From the NCBI GenBank assembly GCA_037127315.1, contig JBBBDQ010001454.1:1526501-1590500 (forward strand): a stretch of 64,000 bases of DNA. Direction: 5' to 3'. A model generated the notes under the pieces. That model saw only the letters and a program-made list of their open reading frames with translations. It ran no database searches and was not told the origin of the DNA. The stretch comes from Ascarosepion bandense (taxonomy: Eukaryota; Mollusca; Cephalopoda; Sepiida; Sepiidae). The position numbers were made by a program, and so were the translations under genes. Shown in pieces: positions 54,216 through 64,000 of the stretch. How positions within the stretch are numbered: the stretch's first letter is position 1; each line of letters begins with the position of its first letter.

Positions 54216-54953
54216 TATTTATTTGATATCATAGCATTATTTTGTGAAATATATTTATTTATGTTTTTAACACAACTATAACTAACTTTGACGTTGGTTT
54301 TGTTGAAGATTTTTTTTAGTGTGAGTGAATGGTAGAAATGTTTATGAATTAAGTTAAGGAATAGTTTACCAATGTTAGTTTGAACGTTACGACTGAAGAA
54401 AGGGTTAAACCAAATAATGTTACGCTTAAATGATTTCTGCTTATTTTTACATGCCTTGTTTTTAACGGAGTATTCTAAACTAGTGTTGAGATTAATTTTT
54501 CTAAAGTATTAATGTATTTAATTTTAAAATTGTGAAAAGTTTTCTTACTGCTAGAGTTGGTACTTAAACGAAATTGGATAAATTTGTGTAGGTTATTGGT
54601 GATTCTTTGGAGGTGATTTGATTCCCTGTTGATGTATGTGTGGTTGTGTGAGTCCTTAGTGTATGCTTTTCACAGGCCATTGCTCAAGTTAAAGATAAGA
54701 TCTAAGAAATTTACAACTTTGGCGTTAGTAATGTTACGATCATGGTGTTTGAAAGATTTTATGAAATCCTTTCAGAGTTTATCCGTTTTTTGTGGATTAG
54801 TTTTGCGGAGGATTATCAATTTGTCCTCTCGGTAAGGTCCGGTGTTACATAACTGGAAGATGTTCCTAAGATTCCAGAGCAAAAAGAGTTGCAGGCTTCT
54901 GCAGAATCATGCGCTCCCATTTCTGCATCTCCATGGAGGCGTATGATTCTGCA
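54216..54953. other. No recognised element
   Basis: AT-rich sequence. A 68-codon frame at 54629 lacks a recognisable domain. Confidence 0.5.

Positions 54954-55010
<57 letters not shown>
54954..55010. repeat. (CTAT)n then (TA)n microsatellite
   Basis: About seven CTAT units followed by TA. Confidence 0.95.
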
Positions 55011-55014
<4 letters not shown>

Positions 55015-55297
55015 TTCTGTACAATTCTACTTTTCACTTAACCTTATTTCTTCTCTGTGTCAACCTAAAAGTTTTTTTAATATTCTGAATTAAATTAAAC
55101 TATTTGATTTTTTGTGTATGATGAAGCAGTTTGTATTTTTACAACTGACGAAATAAATTCTAGATTTAAAACCGTTTAATTTATATTGAGTTTTGTTTTC
55201 TGTATATATCACATTGCTCTTTATTTTTATCTATTAAATATTTTATATTTCATAAGGTTTTTGGGTTATCCTCTCCGTTTTACGGAGTTTTCATTAT

Positions 55298-55315
55298 ATA
55301 CATACATACATATAT

Positions 55316-55377
<62 letters not shown>
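55298..55377. repeat. (TACA)n then (TA)n microsatellite
   Basis: Short ATACATAC-type units grade into a long TA array. Confidence 0.95.
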
Positions 55378-55378
<1 letters not shown>

Positions 55379-55537
55379 GAATGAACCTTGTTACCCGTAA
55401 TGCACCACTGCTTAGCTTATATAAAAAGTTAAGCCAAAACATAGCACACATAGTCTGATGATTACTTACAACAATGAAATAGATTGCTTTTGCTTTACAG
55501 AAAGATATTTAAGTAATTTTTCAGTTTTGTTTTAATA

Positions 55538-55581
55538 ACAACAACAACAACAACAACAATAATAATAATAATAATAATAAT
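55538..55581. repeat. (CAA)n then (AAT)n microsatellite
   Basis: Seven CAA triplets followed by about eight AAT triplets. Confidence 0.95.
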
Positions 55582-55584
55582 ATA

Positions 55585-55740
55585 TCTATGTATATCTTAT
55601 AAATTATACTTTAGAACATGTACAAACTATAATCTACTACAAAATAGTACATTTTGTTTCGACACTGAAAAAACTTTTTTATATTGATGTTTTGAACGTT
55701 GCAATTATTTTCTTCATTCCCTATTTATTTGGTTCTTCGT
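55585..55740 (-). mobile_element. Hammerhead-bearing repeat, core lost
   Basis: Shares TTTAGAACATGTACAAACTA, the ATCTACTACAAAAT...ACATTTTGTTTCGACA block and the inverted GTTTTGAACGTTGC...TTCTTCGTTCC block with the 44.1-44.56-kb copy. GAAA and helix III remain. The CTGATGA core is replaced by an A/T run. Confidence 0.65.
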
Positions 55741-55741
55741 T

Positions 55742-55744
<3 letters not shown>

Positions 55745-55772
<28 letters not shown>

Positions 55773-55778
55773 CCCTAA

Positions 55779-55816
<38 letters not shown>

Positions 55817-55817
55817 G

Positions 55818-55850
<33 letters not shown>
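55745..55850. repeat. Three (TA)n arrays separated by short spacers
   Basis: Arrays at about 55745-55771, 55784-55813 and 55825-55849. Confidence 0.95.
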
Positions 55851-55852
<2 letters not shown>

Positions 55853-56368
55853 CATACGTATGTGAAATTTTAAAAGCATTTTTATATTATTCTCTAGCAA
55901 ATTATTTTGTTGTGTGGGCCTAAATTTACATAATTCTGTACGTATATTTTGTATTTTAACTGTTTTTTGTGGTGGTCCGTGTGCGTTTGTTTTCACGTGT
56001 GAATGCGATTAGTGATAAATACTTGTACAATATTTGCACAATTGTGTGACTATTTTTATCTGGTCATGATATTTATAGGGTGAGACTTTCAATCTTCGCA
56101 GAACTCGAGTAGCAATGTTAACAGTGCCTTCAATTCGAAGAGTTACTGAAGCATTCTCAGTCCAGCTAATGGCTCTATGTCTGTAGGGGCTTAAACCAAA
56201 GCCCGAAGCAGAAAAGTTACTGCGAAGGGTAAAATGCGAATTGCAACGGACGAGAAATGGGAGAAAAGAAATAGAAAATGCCGAAAAGATAAGTGAAAAC
56301 ATGCGAAATAATTTTTTAACAAATTCTCTGTAGATTTCTCAATCCGCGTCACTCTCCGTTGCAATATA
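55851..56368. other. No recognised element
   Basis: No coding signal. The 97-codon minus-strand frame at 56302-56009 has no recognisable domain. Confidence 0.5.
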
Positions 56369-56433
56369 TACACATCCTCATAGCCTCATACATACACAAC
56401 CTCATAGCGTCATACATACACATCCGCATAGCC
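56369..56433. repeat. Three tandem copies of a 24-bp unit
   Basis: ACACATCCTCATAGCCTCAT plus ACAT, repeated with few changes. Confidence 0.85.
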
Positions 56434-56739
56434 TGAAGAAGTACTGTAAAATTCGAGGTCCAACCAAGCAGAATTACCCTCAAAAAATTAGTTTGATTAT
56501 GTGGTCATATTTTTGGGAAAATAAGAAGGGATGAAAATTTTATTTTATTCTTTACAAGCAATATAGATTCATTTAATAGGAAATGCCTCAGCGGCTATTT
56601 TTATTGCAAATAAAAAAATATGCATTCAAGCAATAGTCTAGAAGCAAATATATCTTATGGCTACAAAGGACCAAAAACGAAGCCGGAGGAAACATTCTGC
56701 GAAAGTTATGACAAGAAATGAAGAAGGAAGGGAAAAACC

Positions 56740-57914
56740 AGGTGACGGTGTGAGGAGATAAGAAGTGCCGAAAAAAAAAAGAAGAAAAAATAAAAACAAG
56801 AAAAAGAAAGAAGAAGATCAAACGTTGAAGAAGAAGAAGAAGAAGAAGAAGAAGAAGAAGAGAAGAAGAAGAAGAAGAAGAGGAGGAGGAGGAAGAAGAA
56901 GAAAGCTAAGAAGGATAGGGAGAGATAAAAAGAAAGAGGATGTATGAAAACAAGGAAATGAAAGTAGAAAATCACATATTTATTGAAGAAATAATAAAGA
57001 AAAATAGAAATGAAAAAAGGAAAAATAGGATAAAATAAAAAAGAATGAAAGAAATAGAAGAAAACTTAAAATGGGAAGACGGCGCAAGATAAATAGAAAG
57101 GGGATGTATGAAAACAAGCAGTTGAAAGTGAAAAATCAAATATTGAATGAAGAGATGCGAAAGAAAGAAAGAAAGAAAGAAAGAAAGAAGAAATAGAAAT
57201 CTTAGGAAGGAGAGTTGGGGGAGAGAGAAATAGAAATATGTATGAAAACAAGGAGTTGAAAATGGAAAACCAAATATTTAATGAAGAGATACTAAAGAAA
57301 GATGAAGAAGATTGAAAGAAAGAAAGAAGAAAAATGATAATGATGATGAAGAAGAAGTTTATTAAAGAGAAATTAGAAAAGGAATGCATGAAAACATGGA
57401 GATGAAAGTCAAAGAAAGGCGAAAAAAGAAGAAGAAAAAGAAAAAGAGGAGGAGGACGAGAAGAAGAAGAAGAAGAAGAAGAAGAAGAAGAAGAAGAAGA
57501 AATCTTACGAAGGCAATCTAGCGGGGGTTAAAAAGAAAAAGGGCTGTATGATAAGAAAGAGATGAAAGTGGAAAATTAAATATTGAATAAAGAGATTTGT
57601 AAAAAGAAAAAAGAAAGAAAGAAAGAAAACTTAGAAAAAGAATTTGAGGGAGACAAATAGAATGCTGATGAATGCAAGGAAATGAAAGTGAAAAACCAAA
57701 TATGGAATGAAGAGATAGCGACGAAAAATAGAGAAGAAAGAAGGAAGGAATGAGAAGAAGAAGAAGAAGAAGAAGAAGAAGAAGAAGAAGAAGAAGAAGA
57801 AATCCTGGAAAGGTTAAGGAACGAAAAGAAATAGTAGGGGGAATAACGAAAACAAGAACGATGAAATTTGAAAAGAAAATAATGAATGAATAAATAATAA
57901 AAGAAATAGACAAA

Positions 57915-57950
<36 letters not shown>

Positions 57951-58290
57951 AAAAGAAGAAAACCTGTTCTGACATCTTCTATATTAGCGTGTATTCAACA
58001 TGTGCAATATTGCAGTCCACATGTTAAAGAATAAAATTTGTAAATATCGAGATAAGTGAATAAAATAAATAAATGAATAAATAAAATAAATAAAATAAAT
58101 AAATAAAAAGAAAAAAGAAAAAGAAAAAGAGACGACGAACGAGAATCAAAAGAGAGAAGAACAATAAAGAAGAAGTGAAGAACGAAAATGAAGAAGAAAA
58201 GGAGGAAAAGTGAAATGAAGTAGAAGAAAAAGATAAAACTTGAAGACGATGAAATAGAAGGAAAAAACAGATAATGATGAGGGAAGCAGG
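56740..58290. repeat. Purine-rich tract: diverged tandem units with nested (GAA)n arrays
   Basis: A block ATGTATGAAAACAAGGAxxT then GAAAGTxxAAAAxCxAATAT recurs near 56938, 57103, 57237, 57382, 57543, 57662 and 57841, 119-179 bases apart. Each is followed by AAGAAAG words and often a GAA array (56827-56895, 57460-57500, 57752-57800). Unit length varies mostly through GAA/GAAA expansion. Confidence 0.85.
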
Positions 58291-58954
58291 AGCCTTCAGA
58301 CTGCGTCTAAACCAACTTTCTCCTCACACTCTGATACTTTTAACCCCAACCCCCTGCGACACTCAACTAAATGGATGGGGAACGGTTCTGGAACCCGTGA
58401 TTAATCAAAGATAAAAGATATACAGTATCGATCTGTTAGGCTAGTGACGTCAGCAACACGCCAGACCAACACACGACGTTTTCCTCCGTTTTTTTTCATT
58501 AATGTTTTATTTATTTATTTATGTATTGGATTGCTACACTTTTTCTTTGCTTAGCTTATTTTCTTTTTAATTCGTTCTTATCGGCGATCCTCATCCCACG
58601 TCTTTCATTGCCTCTGTTGGCATGTTTGTTGGCATCATCCGTATGTCCTGCTTGATTCCGTGTTGGTCGGAAAAAATAACAATTTCGGAGAAACTGAAAC
58701 GAAGCAATTCAGAGTGGACTGAACTGAGCTAAATTGGAAATATATTCGTTCTTAATGCCAATTGCGGCCTGCAATGTCTGCTTTAAAGGCGGTGGTCGTC
58801 AGAAAATATTCAGACTGATTTTCTACGGACAGATATATTGTCGTTTGTTCATATCTGGCACAGTGTAGACTATTCATTTAAAGCATCGCTCCAATGAACA
58901 GAAAATCAGGTTCATTGTCAAAGGCATATTTTTATGAATACTCATTGTCAAACT
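58291..58954. other. No gene recognised; less AT-rich stretch with one CRE-like site
   Basis: Contains TGACGTCAGC near 58446 and ordinary mixed sequence. Confidence 0.45.
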
Positions 58955-59060
58955 TGCGACGTAGTCTAATGGGTAGCAATATTGTCTCGCTAGAATCGTT
59001 GCAATTCAGCAGTGAGTTCGATTCTCACTGGCTACCCCATACTTTCGGTCTTGACCAACA
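58955..59060 (+). mobile_element. SINE-3 copy with the best tRNA-like arms
   Basis: A-box GTAGTCTAATGGGTAGCA and T-arm GTGAG-TTCGATT-CTCAC with perfect 5-bp stem and TTCGATT loop. The body TACTTTCGGTCTTGAC follows. The acceptor ends pair poorly, so it is a SINE rather than a tRNA gene. Confidence 0.82.
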
Positions 59061-59109
59061 TCTATGTTGCATTTAGAAAATTACTCTTGGGCATCTCGAA
59101 TTGATGTAA

Positions 59110-59205
59110 TAGTAGGCTTGTCTCGCTAGAACCTGTTACAACTGAGTATTGAGTTCAATCCTCACTGGGAATCTCATACTTTCGGCCTTGTGTCATATAT
59201 AAGCA
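59110..59205 (+). mobile_element. Second SINE-3 copy in tandem
   Basis: GGCTTGTCTCGCTAGAAxCxTTxCAACTGAG, a T-arm with a TTCAATC loop and TACTTTCGGCCTTGTGTCAT. It lies about 155 bases downstream of the first copy in the same orientation. Confidence 0.8.
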
Positions 59206-59264
59206 GCGCGGAGAAAGTCAACATTTTCAAACTTGCGAATAGAGAAAAAGATAAATACTTTCGC

Positions 59265-59288
59265 CCGTGCGCGCGCACACACACACAC

Positions 59289-59319
<31 letters not shown>

Positions 59320-59320
59320 G
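59265..59320. repeat. (CA)n/(CG) compound microsatellite
   Basis: GCGCGC followed by CACACA arrays with one CG interruption. Confidence 0.95.
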
Positions 59321-59517
59321 AGGGAGATCTAGATAGATAAAATATTGGTTCTTGATAATGACTACGAAAGTCGAAGGAACTTGAACAAAAATAACAATGT
59401 ATAAACCTCGGACCGTTTATCCACAACTTCGAGCACAATACTCACCACATTCGAAAATTGGAAAAGCACAAAAAAAATTACACCGACAAACCTTGTCAGT
59501 TCTTTTAAATCAAACCT

Positions 59518-59519
59518 GT

Positions 59520-59586
<67 letters not shown>
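59518..59586. repeat. (CTAT)n tetranucleotide array
   Basis: About 17 uninterrupted CTAT units. Confidence 0.97.
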
Positions 59587-59587
<1 letters not shown>

Positions 59588-59750
59588 AAAAGTGGATACT
59601 GAGGCCAACATCCGGCGGCAACAGTCGGTTCATGTTTAAATGCAATATTCAGATTGCGTTTAGGCATGAAACAAACTGCCACCGCTGGGCATTGCCTTCA
59701 ATGCCCACTTTTATATTTACATATACTCTATCCATGAATATAGCACACTT

Positions 59751-59755
<5 letters not shown>

Positions 59756-59825
<70 letters not shown>
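59756..59825. repeat. (CT)n then (TA)n microsatellite
   Basis: About 16 CT dinucleotides followed by interrupted TA dinucleotides. Confidence 0.96.
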
Positions 59826-59828
<3 letters not shown>

Positions 59829-60598
59829 TTTATACAGGTAGCATTAGGTAGCATTACATAGGTAGCAACCCTTCAGTTAAACATTCTTATAAAAAAGATC
59901 AGATAAGGAATTTATGTTAAGTCTTTTAATGAATTTCTTCTGGTATTAAATAAGTTGTCAGGCAGAAACAAAACCAAAAATGTCGGTAATTACTAGAAAC
60001 ATTGCCTCAAATATATTTAACACCTCCATTACGTGGCATCGCTTTGTGGTGAAAAATGAGTTAAGATCCTCGCATGTCTTTTGCGTTTGTGGAAAGCTCA
60101 TTGTACGGCACCAATTACACTCAGAAAATTTTTCAGTTGGCACTACTGCCATTAGCACAACATAGAGGCGATGTGTTGTCCCAGCAAGATTAATGCCCGT
60201 TAATATGATGCCCTTTCACCTCCACATGTTCTGTAAGACATTTAACAACTTCCACGGTCTGCAAGATCGCTAACCTTGAAATTCATCTAAAATGTGTCTT
60301 GATGAAATATCGCCCGATACTTTCCTGCATTGCGTCTTCAAGTACAACGGGCGTAGAATAAGTCATCACAATGTTATTGGCCATCTTACCAATTGTATAC
60401 ATGTGAAAATTACAAAGGAAAAGGGTGTATTCGTTTTGGTTTTGCATACTATTCATACATCACCTATTTTGGAATCTTTGTGCAGATTAAGCTGTATGAT
60501 CGTCTCATGTAATGCAGCGGGATTAATCGTATGTTTAACTTTCACTGAATTAAAACACGTGTCCAGGGTATTATATACAATTTTATTTTGTTTTTTAA
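59826..60598. other. No gene recognised
   Basis: Open frames of 61-139 codons overlap on both strands (59958-60165, 60292-60711). The longest runs into LINE-B sequence at 60600 and has no known domain. Confidence 0.45.
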
Positions 60599-60599
60599 T

Positions 60600-61150
60600 C
60601 AGATTTACCCCCAAGCAAGGCAGTAAAGACACTAAGACACAAGAGTTTACTGGGTTTGAAGTAATTAGAAAACAAAAAACTTATCAAGTAGCGAGAATAA
60701 TAGAAGAATAATCAGCCAGGAAGACAGTAGATAGCAATTGACATTGTATTTACATCTTTCAAGATTATATTTGACTGGAAAGCACGGAGCCAGAAGAGAG
60801 TTCCGGGGACCGAGAAGTTCGAGAAAGGAAACAGATACAAACTTACGGCGATATCTAACCAGCTCAATTGTAAATTCATTCGATCTTGAGGCCAGTCTAT
60901 ATAAATCATAGTGATGAGCACATCGGATTAATTACAAGTATTTATAGTAAAAAATTATAGCGGTTAGAAAGTGACCGAAGCAGAGCTGCCAGACCAGGGC
61001 GGAGAATATTACTGATTCTTCCTTGAAGAAACACAAATTCAATACCAGGGGGCACTGGTCCATATATGTCAGCAATATTCTAAGCATGAACGAATGTTAG
61101 ACTTATAGATATGTATAGTAGATTCTGGCGAGAAAATTGTCTTGCACGAG
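60600..61150 (-). mobile_element. LINE-B: RT C-terminus to 3' tail
   Basis: From 61150 downward the minus strand reads [28 protein letters not shown], a stop, HIWTSAPW (the IYKxxIRPCxEYCCHIWxGAP block). After a gap, PGTLFWLRAFQSNIILKDVN TMSIAIYC leads to the tail and the terminal CTTTACTGCCTTGCTTGGGG (60607-60626). It is one of the longer copies, with stops and frame shifts. Confidence 0.85.
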
Positions 61151-61156
61151 ACAGTG

Positions 61157-61291
<135 letters not shown>

Positions 61292-61404
61292 CGCATTTCA
61301 TCACATTCAGCTTTTTACTTTTAAAAAAGGATTAGAATACAGAGAATGCTAATACAATAATCTTGTAACAATAATGATAGATCAAAACCGTAATAAAAGT
61401 AGTC

Positions 61405-61430
61405 TACAGGGTAGCTCAATGGATTGATAC
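61405..61430 (+). mobile_element. Possible tRNA-like SINE head fragment
   Basis: GGGTAGCTCAATGGATTGAT fits an A-box consensus, but no B-box follows at tRNA distance. It lies 205 bases upstream of the hammerhead-like motif. Confidence 0.3.
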
Positions 61431-61634
61431 TTTTTCCGTTATGTTTTAAAGAAAAAATACTGTTTTTCCAATAAATATAACCTATATTTTCAAATTTAAA
61501 TGTTGAACACCATTCTCATTAGTTAAATTAAACATACCCATTAATTGTTCTGTTTTTCCATATTCGTATTAACTCTTTAAATGACAAACGTATTGTTTCC
61601 TACATTCAACTGAAAATCATTTTCATAACAATGA

Positions 61635-61699
61635 GCTAACATTGCCTAATGACATGGTGAAATCTCGAAACAGAGAAATTTCCGTGTCGCAGTGTTAAC
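61635..61699 (+). ncRNA. Hammerhead-like motif with 11-bp helix I, core mutated
   Basis: Helix I GCTAACATTGC (61635-61645) pairs with GCAGTGTTAAC (61689-61699) with one mismatch and one G-T. Between them are the core CTAATGA (61646-61652; canonical CTGATGA), a weak helix II, GAAA (61667-61670), helix III ACA/TGT, and cleavage triplet GTC (61686-61688). The changed core G would be expected to abolish cleavage. Long conserved helix I pairing argues this was once functional. Confidence 0.6.
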
Positions 61700-61829
61700 T
61701 ATATTAATTTTAAATGAAAAACATTTTATTTTAATTATATTACGCTCCACGATATATGTTCTATTAAGCATTTTTTTTTAAATAGTAAATGCCGGAGAAA
61801 TCGGAATTCCAAAGTCCTTGGTGCTCTTC

Positions 61830-61951
61830 ATATATATATATATATTTATTTATTTATATATAAATATTTATATATATATTTATATATATATATATATATT
61901 TATATGTGTGTGTGTATGTATGTTTGTATGTGTGTGTGTGTGTGTGTGTGT
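61830..61951. repeat. Interrupted (TA)n then (TG)n microsatellite
   Basis: TATATT-type units, TA array, then TGTGTATG and TG dinucleotides. Confidence 0.95.
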
Positions 61952-62194
61952 AAGACAACTTTTTAAAATTTTATTTTTGTTGTATTCCGCCGAGGAATCC
62001 GTGTCATAAGAAAAAAATCTAACATCAACAGTTAATGGCCAAGAGTCGTCAAAGTAGAAATTTTCAAAATTGGCTAATGTATTTACCATTCCCTCATATA
62101 TATTGATCCAATTTTATATAATATGTTTAAAAACTGTCTGTGATATCACATTTAAAATATGCAAATTGGAAATTAACCCACTACTGCGAAATCA

Positions 62195-62540
62195 TGAAAT
62201 GTCTTTTTCTTATTTCTTTCCTTTCTGTCTTTTAGACTTTGGTTTTGATTCTGTAAAAACCTTTTTCAGTTGTTTTTGTTTCTTTTTCTACATTTTTCAC
62301 GAATCTTTCTTTCTCGCCTTTTTCTGAGTCTTTTTGCTGATATTTCTTTGTTCTCTTTTCTTTTTCCATCCAAGTTTTCGACAGTCTCTTCCATTCTTTC
62401 ATCTTTGCAATCATCGTTTTGCATTTTATTTCTCTTAACCACTAATTACTTCTTATTTTTCCGTTTCTTTTTTAATCTTCGTCTCTTTCTCTTTTTGACT
62501 CTTTCTTTTCTTTCTCGACTCTTATTCTGTCATTTTCACT
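62195..62540. repeat. Pyrimidine-rich strand
   Basis: The plus strand is rich in TTTCT/CTTTT words, the complement of the purine tracts at 14-16 and 57-58 kb. The ORFs across it are compositional. Confidence 0.65.
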
Positions 62541-63827
62541 AAAGAAGGTATCTCTGTTTGGCATTTTAATTCAAGTCACTTGATGGCACACAAACCAAAA
62601 TGGTTGTATGAATCTCATTTGAGTTTTACCTTCTTTTAAAGAAGCCAAAACCTTTGTCAGTCAGCATTTCAAATAGATCCACAAAGCATACAATGCCTGA
62701 CAACAAATCACAAGAGACCAGCCGTGAATATCGATCATAAATCCTGTTGATCGATTCTTCCATCAACAAATCGCTCTTTTACTTTTTCTTTCTATGTTCA
62801 TTTTTTCTTATTTTTCTTTCTATGTTCTGTTTTTTCCGTTTTCTCTAGCGTCTTTCAATTCGTCATTTTCTTTGTCCTTTTTCACCCTGTCTTTTTGGCT
62901 ATCGTCTACATTTTTATAAGTGATTTATAATTTTCTATTCTTAAATCATTTTCTATTCTCTTCTTCCAATTTTTTCTCTGTCTAACTTTTTTCTCCATCA
63001 ACGTTCGGCGTGATTCTTTGTCACAAACGTGCACACATAAAATAAAAAGAAATAAACTTGGCGTCAAAATGGTTACCATGAAATAGCGTCTTCATAAAAA
63101 ATGGCCGCAGCCGTCGGGTCCTGTGTCATGGGATTGTCTAAACGATTGTCGCTTTATACTTGGAGTCATAACAACAGCCTTAAATGAAAATGGAATCAAG
63201 AGACAGTAACGCTTTCTGTCGATGCATGTCTGTCTTTTATTCCTGCAATTTTGTTAGTTCTCATAGTTTTCATTGAATGCTTTCTGCAATTTCTATAGTT
63301 TTCATAGTTTTCACTAAATGATTTCTGAAATTTTTATCTTTGAAAAGGTTTACGTTTTTATTTTTAAATCCATTTAAGACTGAAAATTGCAAATAATAAC
63401 TCTGAGTAAAAAAAGAAAGATGATTAAGAAACTACTTAAAAGAAAATGTCTGCTTTCAAATTGCTTGATCGATTAAAAGTTTTGTAGACTTTGCAATTTG
63501 GTAATGAACTGAGGTTATCCAAAGAGACACAATCAATTATGTCCATTCACTCGAACTTCAAAAAGTTTGATTTTAAATTAGAACGTTACCCTAGAATTTA
63601 TTGTTTTAAAATCTTAGATTTGAGTTAATCGACATAAAGTAAAAAACGAGAAAATAAATATGAAAAGTTCATTCGATTTATATTCTGGCCGACTGACGAT
63701 CGCAGGATTTTGAAACTTAATTTTTGACTTTTTTCTCTCATTGTTATATATAAACAGAGTCATGCAAAAGTGGGTAGACAGTGTAATACATTATTGTCAT
63801 CATTTGCTGTCCACGTACTTTCTAACC

Positions 63828-63832
<5 letters not shown>
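62541..63832. other. No gene established
   Basis: A second, shorter pyrimidine-rich patch lies at 62770-63000. See the short candidate first-exon ORF at 63101. A 'CATGCAAAAGTGGGTAGACA' segment at 63764-63783 recalls mariner-type ends, but no partner was found. Confidence 0.4.
63101..63187 (+). CDS. 28-codon ORF in YY1-like start context, speculative
   Basis: AAAAATGGCCGCAG places the ATG in a strong initiation context (A at -3, G at +4) overlapping a YY1-like motif, as in many animal first exons. The peptide starts MAAAVGSCVMGLSKR. The first 20 bases are unusually CpG-rich for the window. No good splice donor follows before the stop, and no domain is recognised. Confidence 0.15.
   Translation: MAAAVGSCVMGLSKRLSLYTWSHNNSLK

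Positions 63833-63889
<57 letters not shown>
63833..63889. repeat. (TA)n microsatellite
   Basis: About 28 TA dinucleotides. Confidence 0.97.
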
Positions 63890-63891
<2 letters not shown>

Positions 63892-64000
63892 AGTGGAAAG
63901 CTTATAATGCCAGGTGTAATAGAATAAAAGGTTTATTCAGCACGAGACTTATTACAGATGAGAAACGTACTACCAGGTTCTAATTAGTAAGCAAGACGGT
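63890..64000. other. No recognised element at the window edge
   Basis: Short mixed sequence, too brief to assign. Confidence 0.5.

Noticed and set aside
56588..57913. Minus-strand ORFs of 77-131 codons
   Set aside because: The same compositional artefact over the GAA-rich tandem units.
58955..59045. A genuine tRNA gene
   Set aside because: The T-arm is perfect but the acceptor stem fails and the sequence belongs to a repeated SINE family.
60292..60711. 139-codon plus-strand ORF
   Set aside because: The end lies in antisense LINE-B sequence and no domain is visible.
63755..63890. Second Tc1/mariner terminal repeat
   Set aside because: CATGCAAAAGTGGGTAGACA is only loosely similar to such ends, with no partner repeat or transposase nearby.

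Overview
This is AT-rich eukaryotic intergenic DNA with no recognisable host gene. It contains dense dinucleotide and trinucleotide arrays, at least four tRNA-derived SINE families, 5S rRNA-derived sequence, decayed non-LTR retrotransposons of several lineages, one Tc1-like DNA transposon and several hammerhead-ribozyme-type motifs. The repeat style best fits a mollusc, probably a cephalopod such as an octopus. That is an inference from the SINE and LINE types; no orthologous gene confirms it.

Layout. 0-11 kb: the 5' part of an APE-endonuclease LINE ('LINE-A', minus strand), a SINE-1 copy, AT-rich repeat 'AR1', two LINE-A C-terminal fragments, a 'LINE-B' end, a foldback element, a 28-bp tandem repeat, and a SINE-3/SINE-1/LINE-A cluster. 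12-21 kb: a SINE-2, a 2.5-kb purine-strand tract, a 'LINE-C' C-terminus with a zinc finger, a 5S rRNA relic and a diverged ~222-bp tandem repeat. 21-27 kb: TA arrays and a knot of LINE-B fragments in both orientations. 27-31 kb: mostly unique sequence with one NRF1/YY1-like cluster. 31-38 kb: fragments of a non-LTR element with a restriction-like endonuclease ('RLE element'), typically bounded by (AAT)n arrays, plus LINE-A and LINE-B pieces.

38-45 kb: a 28-30-bp minisatellite, a 5S-SINE-1 chimera, a ~430-bp foldback, three SINE-1 copies and two well-formed hammerhead ribozyme motifs on the minus strand. 47-50 kb: the best-preserved coding stretch, a 218-codon 5'-truncated RLE-element C-terminus, followed by a 15-bp minisatellite and a Tc1-like transposase relic. 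50-59 kb: AT-rich sequence, an ~81-bp tandem repeat and a second purine tract with nested GAA arrays. 59-64 kb: a tandem SINE-3 pair, tetranucleotide arrays, a LINE-B copy, a TA palindrome and a third hammerhead-like motif.

The most interesting signal is the recurring CTGANGA...GAAAC motifs (about 9.37, 40.4, 40.8, 41.65, 41.93, 44.5, 48.3, 55.65 and 61.65 kb). At 41.65 and 41.93 kb all three helices and a GUA cleavage triplet can be drawn. Such ribozymes are known in Penelope-like elements and retrozyme-like repeats. No reverse transcriptase of Penelope type is visible here, so these are probably solo terminal repeats or non-autonomous elements. LINE-A, LINE-B, LINE-C, SINE-1/2/3 and AR1 are labels local to this annotation; family names need a repeat library.
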